64,000 nucleotides of DNA from Marinobacter sp. ANT_B65 (GTDB lineage Bacteria; Pseudomonadota; Gammaproteobacteria; Pseudomonadales; Oleiphilaceae): contig NZ_NXGV01000003.1 of the NCBI RefSeq assembly GCF_002407605.1, positions 30,895 through 94,894 on the forward strand, written 5' to 3'. Below, piece after piece: positions 1 to 9,752 of this stretch. Below the pieces are notes generated by a model, which made no database searches, was not told the DNA's origin, and saw nothing but the letters and a program-made list of their open reading frames with translations. How positions within the stretch are numbered: position 1 is the first letter of the stretch; every line of letters begins with the position of its first letter. A program made the translations under genes and the position numbers.

Positions 1-521
1 GTTTTTACAACAACATTGCTCTTGCAGCCATGCGGGCACTCAATTTCCATCATCTTGAGCGTGTAGCCATCGTTGACTTTGATGTGCATCAAGGAAATGG
101 CACCGTGGACATTGTGAGCGGAGATGAACGCATACTGATGTGCTCGAGCTTCCAGCACCCGTTCTACCCGCACTCGCACGTGCACCGGCAAGCCGACAAC
201 ATAGTGAACATTCCCATTGAAGCGGACTGTTCGGCTGAAACCTACCGTAAACAGGTAGAAGACGGCTGGATCAAACGCCTGAACGCATTTAAACCTCAGG
301 TTGTTCTTATCTCTGCCGGATTTGACGCTCACCGCCTGGACCCGATGGGAGAACTCAATCTGGAGGTCGAGGATTTCCGATGGCTCACAGAAATGCTGGT
401 GGGCATTGCGAACGAACACAGTAACGACCGGATTATTTCGACGCTGGAAGGGGGTTACCACCTGAAAGCTCTGGCAGAGAGCGTGAACGCTCACCTGGAA
501 GTATTGAGCTCGGTTTACTGA
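1..521 (+). CDS. Histone deacetylase family protein (5' truncated by window edge)
   Basis: The reading frame is open from the window edge (codons in phase from base 3), so only the C-terminal ~172 residues are visible. It keeps the zinc-hydrolase signatures of the class II HDAC/acetylpolyamine amidohydrolase superfamily: a DFDVHQGNGT block carrying the metal-binding Asp/His, SAGFDAHRLDP with the second metal Asp, and a C-terminal EGGYHL with the Tyr expected to stabilise the transition state. The internal ATG at base 30 is not the start, because the residues before it (FYNNIALAA) belong to the family fold. Bacterial members deacetylate small molecules or proteins; the substrate cannot be read here. 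It converges on motY with an 18-base gap. Confidence 0.9.
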   Translation, partial: FYNNIALAAMRALNFHHLERVAIVDFDVHQGNGTVDIVSGDERILMCSSFQHPFYPHSHVHRQADNIVNIPIEADCSAETYRKQVEDGWIKRLNAFKPQVVLISAGFDAHRLDPMGELNLEVEDFRWLTEMLVGIANEHSNDRIISTLEGGYHLKALAESVNAHLEVLSSVY

Positions 522-539
522 GGGCGGCCTGAAGTTGCG

Positions 540-1457
540 TTATCCGGCGGAAGCACCGCCATATCCATTGGCTTGCTGTAGCCCAGGCCGCTCGCCCTCG
601 CGCTGAAGGCGAATCGTTGTGCGACGGTTATCAGCAGCTCGCCCGGACACCGGGTACTGGTCTCCGTGAGCTCTCACTGTAATCATGTCCGGGTCCACTC
701 CGCGCCCCTTCAGATACTCAGCCACAACATTGGCACGCTCCTCAGACAATGCCCGGTTATCAATACGGTTTCCGATACGATCACTATGCCCATCTACAAA
801 TACGCGCTCTACCGTAATATCGGCCGCCAGATAGGCGACAATGTCGTCCAACAGGCCCATATCGGCTTCAGATAACGTCTTGCTCCCACTGGCAAACACT
901 ATTTTTGAACGCCCTATCTGATCGATATTTACCGGTAGAAGATTCGCAGCACAAGACCTGTAGCGCTGATACTGGCCATTGAAATTAATATTGGAAACCT
1001 GCACACGGACCGGGCTTCCATCGTACCAGGAGGCACGGGTAACGGTTGGGCGCATTCCGTCGAGAAGGCTTTGCGCAAGAATCACCGCCTGGCGGGATTC
1101 AAGGGATACCGGACGGTGCCCCTCAGATACGTGCACTACACCTACAGATTTTGGCGCTGTGCCCGGTCGCCACGCAGGCGCTTCAACAACTAACGAACCA
1201 CGCCCAGGGCGCATAAGCCGGGATTCGGATTCAAGGAAAAATGAAAGGCTCTCTCCCGCCCTGTGGCTAAAAACGGCCCGGCCATAGCCTGGAACCTCAT
1301 GCACCAAAGAACATTCGAAAACAGATTCAGAAAGATACCACTGGCTGTTTGAGATTCCGGCACCGTAACTTCCGGCCAGGCCTGATCCGGGCAAAAAGAC
1401 GCCAAGAGCGAGTATGGCCAGCATATTCAGCGTTTTTTTGGGAAGGTCAGACACCAT
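540..1457 (-). CDS. motY: MotY-like sodium-type flagellar stator accessory protein (OmpA C-terminal domain)
   Basis: The protein of about 305 residues has a Lys-Lys/hydrophobic signal peptide, an N-terminal domain typical of MotY and a C-terminal OmpA-like peptidoglycan-binding domain (region with [11 protein letters not shown] and NRALSEERA). MotY forms the T ring of polar flagellar motors and helps anchor stators in the periplasm. The assignment is supported by context: in Pseudomonas motY lies beside pyrC and rnt, and pyrC-rnt follow here on the opposite strand. The frame is also open from a GTG at 1481; the ATG at 1457 was chosen because it gives a normal signal peptide, but a start at 1424 cannot be excluded. 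Confidence 0.82.
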   Translation of the reverse strand: MVSDLPKKTLNMLAILALGVFLPGSGLAGSYGAGISNSQWYLSESVFECSLVHEVPGYGRAVFSHRAGESLSFFLESESRLMRPGRGSLVVEAPAWRPGTAPKSVGVVHVSEGHRPVSLESRQAVILAQSLLDGMRPTVTRASWYDGSPVRVQVSNINFNGQYQRYRSCAANLLPVNIDQIGRSKIVFASGSKTLSEADMGLLDDIVAYLAADITVERVFVDGHSDRIGNRIDNRALSEERANVVAEYLKGRGVDPDMITVRAHGDQYPVSGRAADNRRTTIRLQREGERPGLQQANGYGGASAG

Positions 1458-1709
1458 AAGAGTCCCATAAGAGCGCCCCACGGACGCAAGAGCAGTTATA
1501 CCAGTGGTTCACGATGTTTCGTGCTTTCCATGTTTAACGGCACCCTCACAGCATTCTTTAGCTCACGAGAGGAAAAACAATCACTGGCGTGTTCTGTTAT
1601 AATCTGCCAACTTTTTCAGTGCCAGAGCGCCGTTGAAAGTGAACACGCCTTTTCACGCCGCGTCTTACGCCCTTTATTGAACCTTTTGACGGTACCGCGG
1701 AATCAAATC

Positions 1710-2741
1710 ATGACCGAACAGCTCACCCTTGTGCGCCCCGACGACTGGCACCTCCACGTTCGTGACGGCGATGTTCTTAAGGACGTTGTGCCGGCTACTG
1801 CTGCCTGCTTCGGCCGCGCGATCATCATGCCAAATCTCGTGCCACCGGTTACTAATGCCGCTGAAGCTTCAGCGTACCGGGATCGCGTACTGGCTGCGGC
1901 CAAAGGTACTGATTTCCGACCATTGATGGTGCTTTACCTTACAGAGTCCACTACACGCGAAGACATACTTGAGGCCAGAGCGGAAGGTGTTGTTGCTGCC
2001 AAGCTTTATCCAGCCGGAGCTACCACAAACTCCGCCTCTGGAGTGCAGGATATCCGCAACATCTATCCGGTACTGGAAACTATGGCAGACTGCGGCATGC
2101 TGCTGCTTGTCCATGGCGAAGTCACCGATGCAGACATTGATATTTTTGATCGGGAGAAGGTATTCCTTGACCGGGTTCTGGCGCCCACACTGCAAGCCTT
2201 CCCCAACCTCAAGGTTGTGCTTGAGCACATTACCACCGCCGATTCTGTGGAGTTTGTGCAGCATCACCAGGGGGAAAATCTTGCCGCAACGCTTACACCC
2301 CAGCACCTTATGTATAATCGCAACCATATGCTGGTGGGCGGGATTCGCCCTCACCTATACTGCCTTCCTGTTCTGAAACGCAACAGACACCAGCAAGCGC
2401 TGAGGGACGCTGTTGCCAGCGGTGACAAGCGGTTCTTTCTGGGAACCGACTCGGCTCCTCATACAAAGGATCGGAAAGAGGCAGCCTGCGGCTGTGCGGG
2501 CTGCTATTCAGCCTATGGCGCGATTGGACTCTATGCTGATATTTTTGAAGAACTTGGTATTCTTGACCGGCTGGAAGCATTTGCCAGCCTGAACGGCGCG
2601 GACTTCTATGGTCTGCCGCGAAATACCGGTACCATAACCCTGATGAGAAAACCTTGGACTATGCCCGGGGAATTACCCTTGGCGGGTGGTACCATCGTTC
2701 CGCTGAAAGCTGGCGAAACCATCAACTGGCGTTTGGCGTAA
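1710..2741 (+). CDS. pyrC: Dihydroorotase, class II (PyrC)
   Basis: This 343-residue amidohydrolase catalyses the reversible cyclisation of carbamoyl aspartate to dihydroorotate in pyrimidine synthesis. The N-terminal [10 protein letters not shown] carries the HxH metal ligands, [10 protein letters not shown] contains the lysine expected to be carbamylated, and VHGE, LEHIT and GTDSAPH supply the remaining ligands and catalytic Asp. The length matches E. coli PyrC (about 348). The frame is open back to 1521, but family similarity begins at the ATG at 1710, so the longer start is rejected. It is followed 43 bases later by rnt. Confidence 0.95.
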   Translation: MTEQLTLVRPDDWHLHVRDGDVLKDVVPATAACFGRAIIMPNLVPPVTNAAEASAYRDRVLAAAKGTDFRPLMVLYLTESTTREDILEARAEGVVAAKLYPAGATTNSASGVQDIRNIYPVLETMADCGMLLLVHGEVTDADIDIFDREKVFLDRVLAPTLQAFPNLKVVLEHITTADSVEFVQHHQGENLAATLTPQHLMYNRNHMLVGGIRPHLYCLPVLKRNRHQQALRDAVASGDKRFFLGTDSAPHTKDRKEAACGCAGCYSAYGAIGLYADIFEELGILDRLEAFASLNGADFYGLPRNTGTITLMRKPWTMPGELPLAGGTIVPLKAGETINWRLA

Positions 2742-2784
2742 TTTTCCTACGACTTCCTGATAAACAGCCACGACCGGAGCCTTA

Positions 2785-3453
2785 GTGACTGACGAAAACA
2801 GACAACTGCACCCCCAATCGCACCCCATGTCCCGCAGATTCCGCGGCTTTTTACCCATTGTGGTCGATGTGGAGACCGGTGGGTTCAATCCGGAACGTGA
2901 TGCTCTGCTGGAAATTGCTGCGGTGATACTGACCATGGACGACGACGGTCGTTTGCGGCGTGCTGAAACCCATTTGCAGCAGATCGATCCGTTTGAAGGG
3001 GCCAATCTTGAGCAATCTGCGCTGGATTTCACGGGGATCGACCCCTGGAACCCGGAGCGTGAAGCCGTTCCCGAGCGCGAAGGCCTGAGCGAAATCTTCG
3101 GCCCCATCCGGAAAGCGATCAAGGCAAACGACTGCAAGCGCGCAATCCTGGTGGGCCACAACGCAACCTTCGATCACAACTTCGTATTTGCTGCGGCACG
3201 GCGGGCGGAAATCAACCGGAACCCGTTCCACCCCTTCTCCACGTTCGACACGGCTACCCTTGCCGGTCTGGCTTATGGCCACACGGTTCTGGCCCAGGCC
3301 TGTAAGCTGGCAGGCATTCCGTTCAACAACAAAGAAGCTCACTCCGCGGCCTACGATGCAGAAAAAACAGCCGATCTGTTCTGCGGCATCGTAAATCGCT
3401 GGCAAGAGCTGGGCGGGTTTCCGCCACCAATGATTTCAGATGAAGCTGAATAG
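2785..3453 (+). CDS. rnt: Ribonuclease T
   Basis: This DEDD-family 3'-5' exoribonuclease of 222 residues trims the 3' ends of tRNA and other stable RNAs. Exo motifs are visible: [11 protein letters not shown] (Exo I Asp/Glu), [11 protein letters not shown] (Exo II), and [14 protein letters not shown] (Exo III with the HxxxxD of DEDDh enzymes). The GTG start at 2785 has a GGAG about 7 bases upstream; an ATG at 2827 is an alternative. The pyrC-rnt order is the same as in pseudomonads. Confidence 0.94.
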   Translation: MTDENRQLHPQSHPMSRRFRGFLPIVVDVETGGFNPERDALLEIAAVILTMDDDGRLRRAETHLQQIDPFEGANLEQSALDFTGIDPWNPEREAVPEREGLSEIFGPIRKAIKANDCKRAILVGHNATFDHNFVFAAARRAEINRNPFHPFSTFDTATLAGLAYGHTVLAQACKLAGIPFNNKEAHSAAYDAEKTADLFCGIVNRWQELGGFPPPMISDEAE

Positions 3454-3484
3454 AACAGCCACTAGTTCAATAAATAACACCTAC

Positions 3485-3513
3485 AAAAAACCGCGCTTTA
3501 AGCGCGGTTTTTT
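3485..3513. terminator. Bidirectional intrinsic terminator between rnt and the fatty acyl reductase gene
   Basis: A GC-rich stem (CCGCGCT / AGCGCGG, 3491-3507) with a 3-base loop is flanked by A6 on the left and T6 on the right, so it can terminate both the rnt transcript and the convergent reductase transcript. Confidence 0.88.
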
Positions 3514-3538
3514 GTTTCAAGATTACAAAGAATACTAT

Positions 3539-5524
3539 TTACCAGTGAATGCCCCGCATCACAGCTGCGAATGCAACCTGTTCCGTAGACACCTTGGGCC
3601 GCTCAATAACCTTGCCGCCAACTCCCGGGGACGAATCCGGGAACATGCGATACCCGGTGTTCATCACAATTTCGCCCATCTTGGGCGCCAGAGCATGCAG
3701 CACCTGAGCAAAAATGCCAAGGCGTGTAGCAATACGCTTGGGGCGGTCAATAATCGCACTCGTCACCAAATCCGCAGCTTCTTCCGGCGTAAGCGTCGGT
3801 ACAGAATCGTAGATCTTGGTGGGAGCAATCATCGGCGTTTTTACCAATGGCATATTAATAGTAGTAAACGTCACGTTCCTGTCTGACCATTCAGAAGCAG
3901 CGCACCGGCTGAATGCATCCAGTGCCGACTTTGATGCAACATAAGCCGAGAAGCGCGGTGCGTTAGTAAGCACACCAATGGAAGATATGTTAACCACATG
4001 CCCCCGATTACGCTCCAACATAGAGGGAGCAAACCCCATAATCAGACGCACGGAGCCAAAGTAGTTCAATTGCATGGTACGTTCAAAATCATGGAAGCGA
4101 TCGAACGACAACGACAGCGAACGACGAATCGAGCGCCCGGCATTATTCACCAGCACATCAACGTGACCGTGATTCTCCAGAACGGTCTTCACAAACCGGT
4201 CGCAGTCCTCCATATCAGAAAAATCACACTGGTAGGCATGTACGATGCCACCCATCGCTTCCAGAGATGCGCTCACCTCGTCCAGTTTTGCCTTGGTACG
4301 GGCACCAATCACCAGAATAGCGCCAGCTTCCGCCAGTTTTTCAGCCGTCGCCAGACCAATACCTGAAGTAGCACCGGTTATCACACACACCTTACCTTCA
4401 ACCGTGCCCTTGAGAGTGCGGTCCTTGAACAGGTCAGGATCAAGATGACGCTCCCAGAAATCCCAGATCACAGGTGCAAAGTCTTTCAGGCGAGGTACTT
4501 CTATACCTGTTCCTTTCAGCGCACGCTCGGTTTCACGGGCATCAAAACGCGTGGGATAGTTGATAAAGGACAGCACAGAACTCGGGATGCCCATATCATC
4601 CAGCACAGCGCTTGTCAGCCGCTTCACCGGTGGCAGGTTTTTCAGGCTCTGGCGAATAAACGGGGGAACAAAGCCGAACATACGCGAATCTATACGCATG
4701 CCCATTTTAGGCGCATGACCGGCCTCACAGAATATGTTGAGAATCTCGCCCACTTTGTAAGGGTCGGTATCCACCAGGTGGAAGCACTTGCCGTCTTCGC
4801 CATCCAGATGCGCAATGTGATCCATCGCATCGACAACAAAGTCCACCGGGACAACGTTCAGACGCCCGCCTTCAACCCCGATCGTCGGTACCCACTGGGG
4901 CAAGGTACGACGGATTTTCTGGATCATTTTGAAGAAATAATACGGGCCGTCGACCTTATCCATCTCCCCGGTTTCCGAGTGGCCAATCACCATGCCCGGG
5001 CGGTATATCCGGAATGGTACCCTGCACTCTTCACGGACAACTTTTTCGGACTCGTGCTTGGTCTTAAGATACGGATGATCCAGCTTCTCCGCTTCTTCGA
5101 ACATATCCTCCCGAAAAATACCTTTGAACAAACCCGCAGCCGCAATCGACGAAACATGATGGAAATGTTTCACTTTCATGGCTTCGGCAGCATTAACTGC
5201 GGCCCTGGTTCCATCAATGTTCGCGGCCTGCTGGGATTCCTCATCGGCCCCCATATCGTAAACAGCGGCCAGATGAAAAAAGTGGTCGACCTTTCCAGTC
5301 AGGGATTTCAGGGTTTTGGCGTCAATACCCAGATTGTCGCTGGTCAGGTCTCCAATCACGGCATTAACACGGGACTCATCCACGCCCCAACGCGCTCTGA
5401 GTGCGTCAAGTTTGTCACGGGACTGCTCCCGCACCAGCAGATGCACGGTACCACCGCGTGCCAGAAGTTTTTCCACAAGGAAACGGCCAATAAACCCGGT
5501 ACCACCGGTCAGGAAATAATCCAT
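3539..5524 (-). CDS. Fatty acyl-CoA / fatty aldehyde reductase, two-domain SDR (Marinobacter wax-ester type)
   Basis: At 661 residues this matches in length and recognisable sequence the Marinobacter fatty acyl reductase (Maqu_2220 type), which reduces fatty acyl-CoA through the aldehyde to the alcohol with NADPH. The N-terminal half is an extended SDR/male-sterility-like reductase with TGGTGFIGRF at residues 7-16 and a YLKTK (YxxxK) active site. The C-terminal half, from about residue 375, is a classical SDR with TGATSGIG and YVASK. The product alcohols feed wax-ester synthase, which is not in the window. It is transcribed alone. An 8-bp inverted repeat lies about 80 bases upstream. Confidence 0.93.
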   Translation of the reverse strand: MDYFLTGGTGFIGRFLVEKLLARGGTVHLLVREQSRDKLDALRARWGVDESRVNAVIGDLTSDNLGIDAKTLKSLTGKVDHFFHLAAVYDMGADEESQQAANIDGTRAAVNAAEAMKVKHFHHVSSIAAAGLFKGIFREDMFEEAEKLDHPYLKTKHESEKVVREECRVPFRIYRPGMVIGHSETGEMDKVDGPYYFFKMIQKIRRTLPQWVPTIGVEGGRLNVVPVDFVVDAMDHIAHLDGEDGKCFHLVDTDPYKVGEILNIFCEAGHAPKMGMRIDSRMFGFVPPFIRQSLKNLPPVKRLTSAVLDDMGIPSSVLSFINYPTRFDARETERALKGTGIEVPRLKDFAPVIWDFWERHLDPDLFKDRTLKGTVEGKVCVITGATSGIGLATAEKLAEAGAILVIGARTKAKLDEVSASLEAMGGIVHAYQCDFSDMEDCDRFVKTVLENHGHVDVLVNNAGRSIRRSLSLSFDRFHDFERTMQLNYFGSVRLIMGFAPSMLERNRGHVVNISSIGVLTNAPRFSAYVASKSALDAFSRCAASEWSDRNVTFTTINMPLVKTPMIAPTKIYDSVPTLTPEEAADLVTSAIIDRPKRIATRLGIFAQVLHALAPKMGEIVMNTGYRMFPDSSPGVGGKVIERPKVSTEQVAFAAVMRGIHW

Positions 5525-5600
5525 CGATAATCCACCCTGCTTGTTGCTCTATTGTTGTCTGTTCACACCGGCCTTATTAGACCATAGTCTTATACAGGCT

Positions 5601-5617
5601 CAATGCCGCCGGCATTG
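5601..5617. promoter_or_regulatory. Inverted repeat upstream of the fatty acyl reductase gene (candidate operator)
   Basis: A perfect 8-bp inverted repeat (CAATGCCG, one base, CGGCATTG) lies 77-93 bases upstream of the reductase start, in the 373-base gap 5525-5897. The gap is AT-rich around 5660-5700 and contains no other convincing gene. Operator function is inferred from position and symmetry only. Confidence 0.35.
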
Positions 5618-5897
5618 TACTTAAATGCAACTTACATGTATCGGCGTTCTCAGAAAAAACACTACGCAACCAATTGTTTTAAATATATTTATTTATTTCT
5701 GGACCGACGACCGCGCCTGTTTATCCTGCCGACACACTGGATTTTAGACTAGCACAGTAATTGGCACCCGCCCTCCCCGGTGATGAATTACCGCAAAGCA
5801 ATGAAACAGCCTGCCAGCAATGCGATAATCTGGAACTTGTTGCCTTTTCAGGCGTCAACTCTTTCCATAGACCAAGCAACATGCCGGAATCCAGATA

Positions 5898-6197
5898 ATG
5901 CAAAATGACAATCCGAACACCGAACGCTACATCGCTATTGCCCGCGCCTGCCTGAAAGCCATCAACGACACGACAAAGAACGCCGGAGATCGGGAACAGA
6001 AAATTCAGGCGGTTTACCAGGCTATCGACACTGCGTTCCAGGCAGAATTTACTGAATACCGGCAGTCTGTTGCGATTATGGCCACCGTTCTGGAACGTAT
6101 TGCATCCGGACAACTCGATGCAGATCAGGCGGCAGATCTGGCCCGAAAAACGCTGGATCAACAGCCGGAAAACACCCGCAATGCAATGATGCACTGA
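5898..6197 (+). CDS. Hypothetical protein, 99 residues
   Basis: A predicted soluble, mostly helical protein that I do not recognise. It is rich in Ala, Gln and Asp and has no signal peptide or membrane segment. It lies 80 bases upstream of the M16 protease gene on the same strand, so the two may be co-transcribed. A 173-codon frame on the opposite strand (5721-6242) overlaps it but looks like a shadow because its composition is not protein-like. Confidence 0.6.
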   Translation: MQNDNPNTERYIAIARACLKAINDTTKNAGDREQKIQAVYQAIDTAFQAEFTEYRQSVAIMATVLERIASGQLDADQAADLARKTLDQQPENTRNAMMH

Positions 6198-6277
6198 GTG
6201 GAGCAGACCCCCATCTTCAGCAGTCAGTGCAAGCAAAAGCACGTCTTAAACGCCTTTAACCGGATGACAGAGACCCT

Positions 6278-9130
6278 ATGCAAATCGGTAATCACTTGAA
6301 TGCCCGAATACAGGTGCTATCAGCAAATGTGTTTGCGCTGCTTTTCCTGTTATTTGTGAGCTCCCTTGCCAGTGCAGCGCAAACACCGGACAAGAGCCCC
6401 AACGATAAGAACGACTACCGTTTCATCGAACTGGATAATGGCTTGAAAGCCATTCTGGTATCCGACAAGAATGCAGAAAAAGCTGCCGCATCCATGAACG
6501 TAGCCATTGGCAGCGGGGATGACCCCAAAGAGCGGGAAGGCATCGCCCACTTTCTGGAACACATGCTCTTTCTCGGCACCGAAAAGTACCCCAAAGCCGG
6601 TGAATACCAGCAGTTCATCAAAACGCACGGCGGCAGCCACAACGCTTTTACCGCGTTTCGCAACACCAACTATTTTTTCGATATCCAGGCAGACTATCTT
6701 GAGCCTGCACTGGATCGTTTTGCCCAACAGTTTGCTGCCCCCCTGTTTACTCCTGAGTTGGTCGAGCGCGAACGCCACGCCGTTCATTCAGAGTTCCGGG
6801 CTAAACAAAAAGAAGACGGGCGTCGCTTCTATTCCGTCAAAAAAGCTACCAGTAATCCTGAGCATGCCTTTCACCAGTTCGCCGTCGGCAACCTGACTAC
6901 TCTGGAAAATACCGAAGACAATCCCCTTCGACCTGACCTGATCGAGTTCTGGCAAACCCATTACTCCGCCAACCTCATGACTCTTGCGGTCTACGGCCCG
7001 CAATCGCTGGACAAGCTGGAAACCACAGTGCGCGCACGCTTTGGCACGATTGAGAACCGCCACCTGAAGCCGAGGGCACACACAGCAAGCCTGCTTGAAA
7101 CCGAAAAACTACCAGCACTGGTAACAGCAAAAGCCATCAAAGATGTCCGCAGCCTGTCGTTATCCTTCCCGATTCCATCCCAGCAGAAAAATTACCGCAC
7201 CAAGCCCGCAAGCTATGTCTCCAACCTGCTTGGGCATGAGGGCCCGGGGAGCCTTTTCGATGTGCTCAAAAAGAGCGGCCTTGCCGATAGCCTTTCAGCA
7301 GGCATTGGTATGGATACCGGCGAAAATGCCACGCTGGACATCAGCATGGCCCTGACACCCGAGGGCCTGAGCCGGTACGAAGAAATCCTGCCTCTGGTCT
7401 TCAAATACATCGACATCATTCGTGAACGAGGCATCGACCAGCAACGTTTTCAAGAAATGCAGCGCCTGGCCCAAATTGATTTTCGCTTTCGTGAACAAGG
7501 CGAACCGGTTCATGAAGCCATGCGTCTGTCGAGCCAACTCCAGGATTACCCCGCAGATGTCCTTCTCAGTGCGCCCTGGCTGATGGAGCGTTACGCTCCG
7601 GATCAATACAACGAAATCCTCGACAGGCTAACTCCCGATAACGTGATGGCCTATTTGCTGGCACCGGAACCAAAGCTCACAAACCCAAACCTGACTCAGT
7701 GGTACGACACCCCCTGGCAGATCGAACCCCTGAATGCAGAATATCTCCGGACCAAGGCACCAGAAGCCCTGACGAAAGCACTTCGGCTACCCTTACCAAA
7801 TCCATTTGTGCCTGAAAATCTCGCCATGGTATCCGGCAACACCATGAACAAGCCTGAACTCCTGGGCAACCAGGACAGCATGGCGATCTGGTTTGCACGG
7901 GACACTCGCTTTAACACACCAAAGGCCAACGTATTCTTCAGCCTGCGCACCCCGGCTGTCCGCGCATCCGCACGCAGTCACGTTTTAACAAAGCTGCTTA
8001 TAGACAGCATCAATAACAACCTGAACGCCTGGGCCTATTCCGCCCGCCTTGCCGGACTGGATTACAGCATCTATCCACACTTGCGCGGCATTACTGTGCG
8101 GGTTGGTGGTTACACGGACAAACTGCACACGCTGATGAACCGCATCCTGATGCAGATTGCCACTCCGGAAGTAACCCGGCAGCGGTTTGATATTGCCCGA
8201 CAAAACCTGATAGACAGCCTGCAGAACAAAGCCAAAAACCGTCCGGTTGAACAGACATCAAGGTTCATCCAGACGGCCCTGCTTGAGGACACCTGGAGCA
8301 CTAAAGAAAAACTGCAAGCTGCCAGAGAAGTGACTCTTGACGACCTTATATCCTTTGCCAACGCCCTGCTTTCGGAAGTAGACCCGGTGCTACTGGCTCA
8401 TGGCAATATTACAGAAGCCTATGCACTGAACCTGGCACAGCAGGTTAATGCTGTTGTTCTGGGCAAGAGTGACTTGGTAGATGTTGAGCGCAGCCGTGTA
8501 CACAGGCTTCCTGAAAACGAAATGCTGGTTTCTCTGAATGTAGACCACCCTGATACGGGATATACGCTTTACTCTCAGGGCAGGAACACCAGCTTTGAAG
8601 AGCGCGCCCGGTTCCGCCTGCTGGCACAGATTATAAGCAGTCCTTTTTATGAGGATATCCGCACCACCCGCCAGCTTGGCTACATTGTGTACGCCACACC
8701 TTTTGAGCTGCTCGAAACCCCAGGCCTAGGCTTTGTGGTTCAATCCCCTACCGCCAGCCAGGAAGAAATAGATCAGGCGGTTCGCGAGTTTGCCAAACGC
8801 TATGAGGAAGTCCTTGGTAATCTGGACGAGGAGCGCCTGAGCCGGGAAAAGCAGGCGGTGATCAGCAGCATACTGGATCAGGATCGTCAGCTGGGAGAGA
8901 TTTCAGGTCGCTACTGGCGCGAGATTGACCGGGGCTCAGATAGCTTTGACTCCCGCGAGAAGCTCGCAGAAGCGGTCAAAGCGGTAAGCCTTGAAGATCT
9001 GAAGACTACCTATAGGGATGCAGTGTTAAACAGAGACAGGGCAATACGTGCCGTAACTGGCGGGGAAGGCCTGAGTGCTTATAAAGCACGGGAACTTGTC
9101 CGGAAGCAGCCGCCGGTCACAGCAAAGTAA
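6278..9130 (+). CDS. Pitrilysin-like M16A zinc protease (protease III family)
   Basis: A 950-residue insulinase-family metalloprotease with an N-terminal signal peptide (hydrophobic run ending at ASAAQ, about residue 35), so probably periplasmic. The inverted zinc motif HFLEH lies near residue 91 with the distal Glu in the ERERHAVHSEF region. The length fits the four-domain pitrilysin/PtrA architecture. The family degrades small peptides. The 3' end overlaps the convergent glycosyltransferase gene by 14 bases. Confidence 0.92.
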   Translation: MQIGNHLNARIQVLSANVFALLFLLFVSSLASAAQTPDKSPNDKNDYRFIELDNGLKAILVSDKNAEKAAASMNVAIGSGDDPKEREGIAHFLEHMLFLGTEKYPKAGEYQQFIKTHGGSHNAFTAFRNTNYFFDIQADYLEPALDRFAQQFAAPLFTPELVERERHAVHSEFRAKQKEDGRRFYSVKKATSNPEHAFHQFAVGNLTTLENTEDNPLRPDLIEFWQTHYSANLMTLAVYGPQSLDKLETTVRARFGTIENRHLKPRAHTASLLETEKLPALVTAKAIKDVRSLSLSFPIPSQQKNYRTKPASYVSNLLGHEGPGSLFDVLKKSGLADSLSAGIGMDTGENATLDISMALTPEGLSRYEEILPLVFKYIDIIRERGIDQQRFQEMQRLAQIDFRFREQGEPVHEAMRLSSQLQDYPADVLLSAPWLMERYAPDQYNEILDRLTPDNVMAYLLAPEPKLTNPNLTQWYDTPWQIEPLNAEYLRTKAPEALTKALRLPLPNPFVPENLAMVSGNTMNKPELLGNQDSMAIWFARDTRFNTPKANVFFSLRTPAVRASARSHVLTKLLIDSINNNLNAWAYSARLAGLDYSIYPHLRGITVRVGGYTDKLHTLMNRILMQIATPEVTRQRFDIARQNLIDSLQNKAKNRPVEQTSRFIQTALLEDTWSTKEKLQAAREVTLDDLISFANALLSEVDPVLLAHGNITEAYALNLAQQVNAVVLGKSDLVDVERSRVHRLPENEMLVSLNVDHPDTGYTLYSQGRNTSFEERARFRLLAQIISSPFYEDIRTTRQLGYIVYATPFELLETPGLGFVVQSPTASQEEIDQAVREFAKRYEEVLGNLDEERLSREKQAVISSILDQDRQLGEISGRYWREIDRGSDSFDSREKLAEAVKAVSLEDLKTTYRDAVLNRDRAIRAVTGGEGLSAYKARELVRKQPPVTAK

Positions 9131-9752
9131 GCTGAAAGCGCGCCCAGTCCTCCGGCTCATCCACATCCCAACGGGGCTCCAGCAAACTAACGCTGAGCCC
9201 CAGCTTCTTTAACCTTTCGCAAGTCTGTTCCAGCACACTTTCCGTGCCCCACTCGATACCATCGAGCATATGGGGCACTACCCGGCGTGCACCAATCAAT
9301 ACATAGCCACCGTCGTCTGAAGGCCCCAGAACCACATCGTATTCCTGCAGGCGAGCTATAGCCTGATGCACATACTCCGATTCAACCGACGGACAATCAC
9401 TTCCCACAATCAAAGCATGGGTGTGGGACTCAAGGCCGGCACCAAGGGCGCCAAGCATCCGAACACCCAGGTTGGGGCCCTGTTGTATATTCTGTTCCAG
9501 GCCCCGTTGCTCAATAGTGCGGACAAGTTCCTGCGCATCCGCAGGAACTGATTCCACGTTTCTGTCCCACCAGAACTGCACAGGAAGCCCCGACCTACAG
9601 AGGTTATCCAGTACTGCGTTCGTAAGGGCCAGGTGCGCATTCAGCGCCCCGGAAACCCCAAGCGCAGGAATAAGGCGTGTTTTGACCCGGCCCGCTTCCG
9701 GCCATTTAGCGAATTGCATCAACAGAGAATGTGAGGTTTCAGTCTGAGCCAT
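9117..9752 (-). CDS. TIGR04282-type glycosyltransferase (DUF2064)
   Basis: A 211-residue DUF2064/TIGR04282 protein with a GT-A-like nucleotide-binding fold: MQFAKWPEAGRVKTRL near the N-terminus, IVGSDCPSV as the DxD-like region, and LGPSDDGGYVLIG. The frame is open to 9971 but the upstream part overlaps the neighbour and is not family-like; the ATG at 9752 overlaps the end of the TIGR04283-type gene by 14 bases, indicating coupling. The family name refers to arsenosugar synthesis, but no ArsS radical-SAM partner is in the window, so the true substrate is open. Confidence 0.85.
   Translation of the reverse strand: MAQTETSHSLLMQFAKWPEAGRVKTRLIPALGVSGALNAHLALTNAVLDNLCRSGLPVQFWWDRNVESVPADAQELVRTIEQRGLEQNIQQGPNLGVRMLGALGAGLESHTHALIVGSDCPSVESEYVHQAIARLQEYDVVLGPSDDGGYVLIGARRVVPHMLDGIEWGTESVLEQTCERLKKLGLSVSLLEPRWDVDEPEDWARFQLTLL

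Noticed and set aside
1521..1709. N-terminal extension of pyrC
   Set aside because: Family similarity begins at 1710 and the upstream codons contain no domain or signal.
5721..6242. A 173-codon minus-strand frame opposite the 99-residue gene
   Set aside because: It overlaps the more protein-like plus-strand gene fully; no ribosome-binding site or domain is visible.
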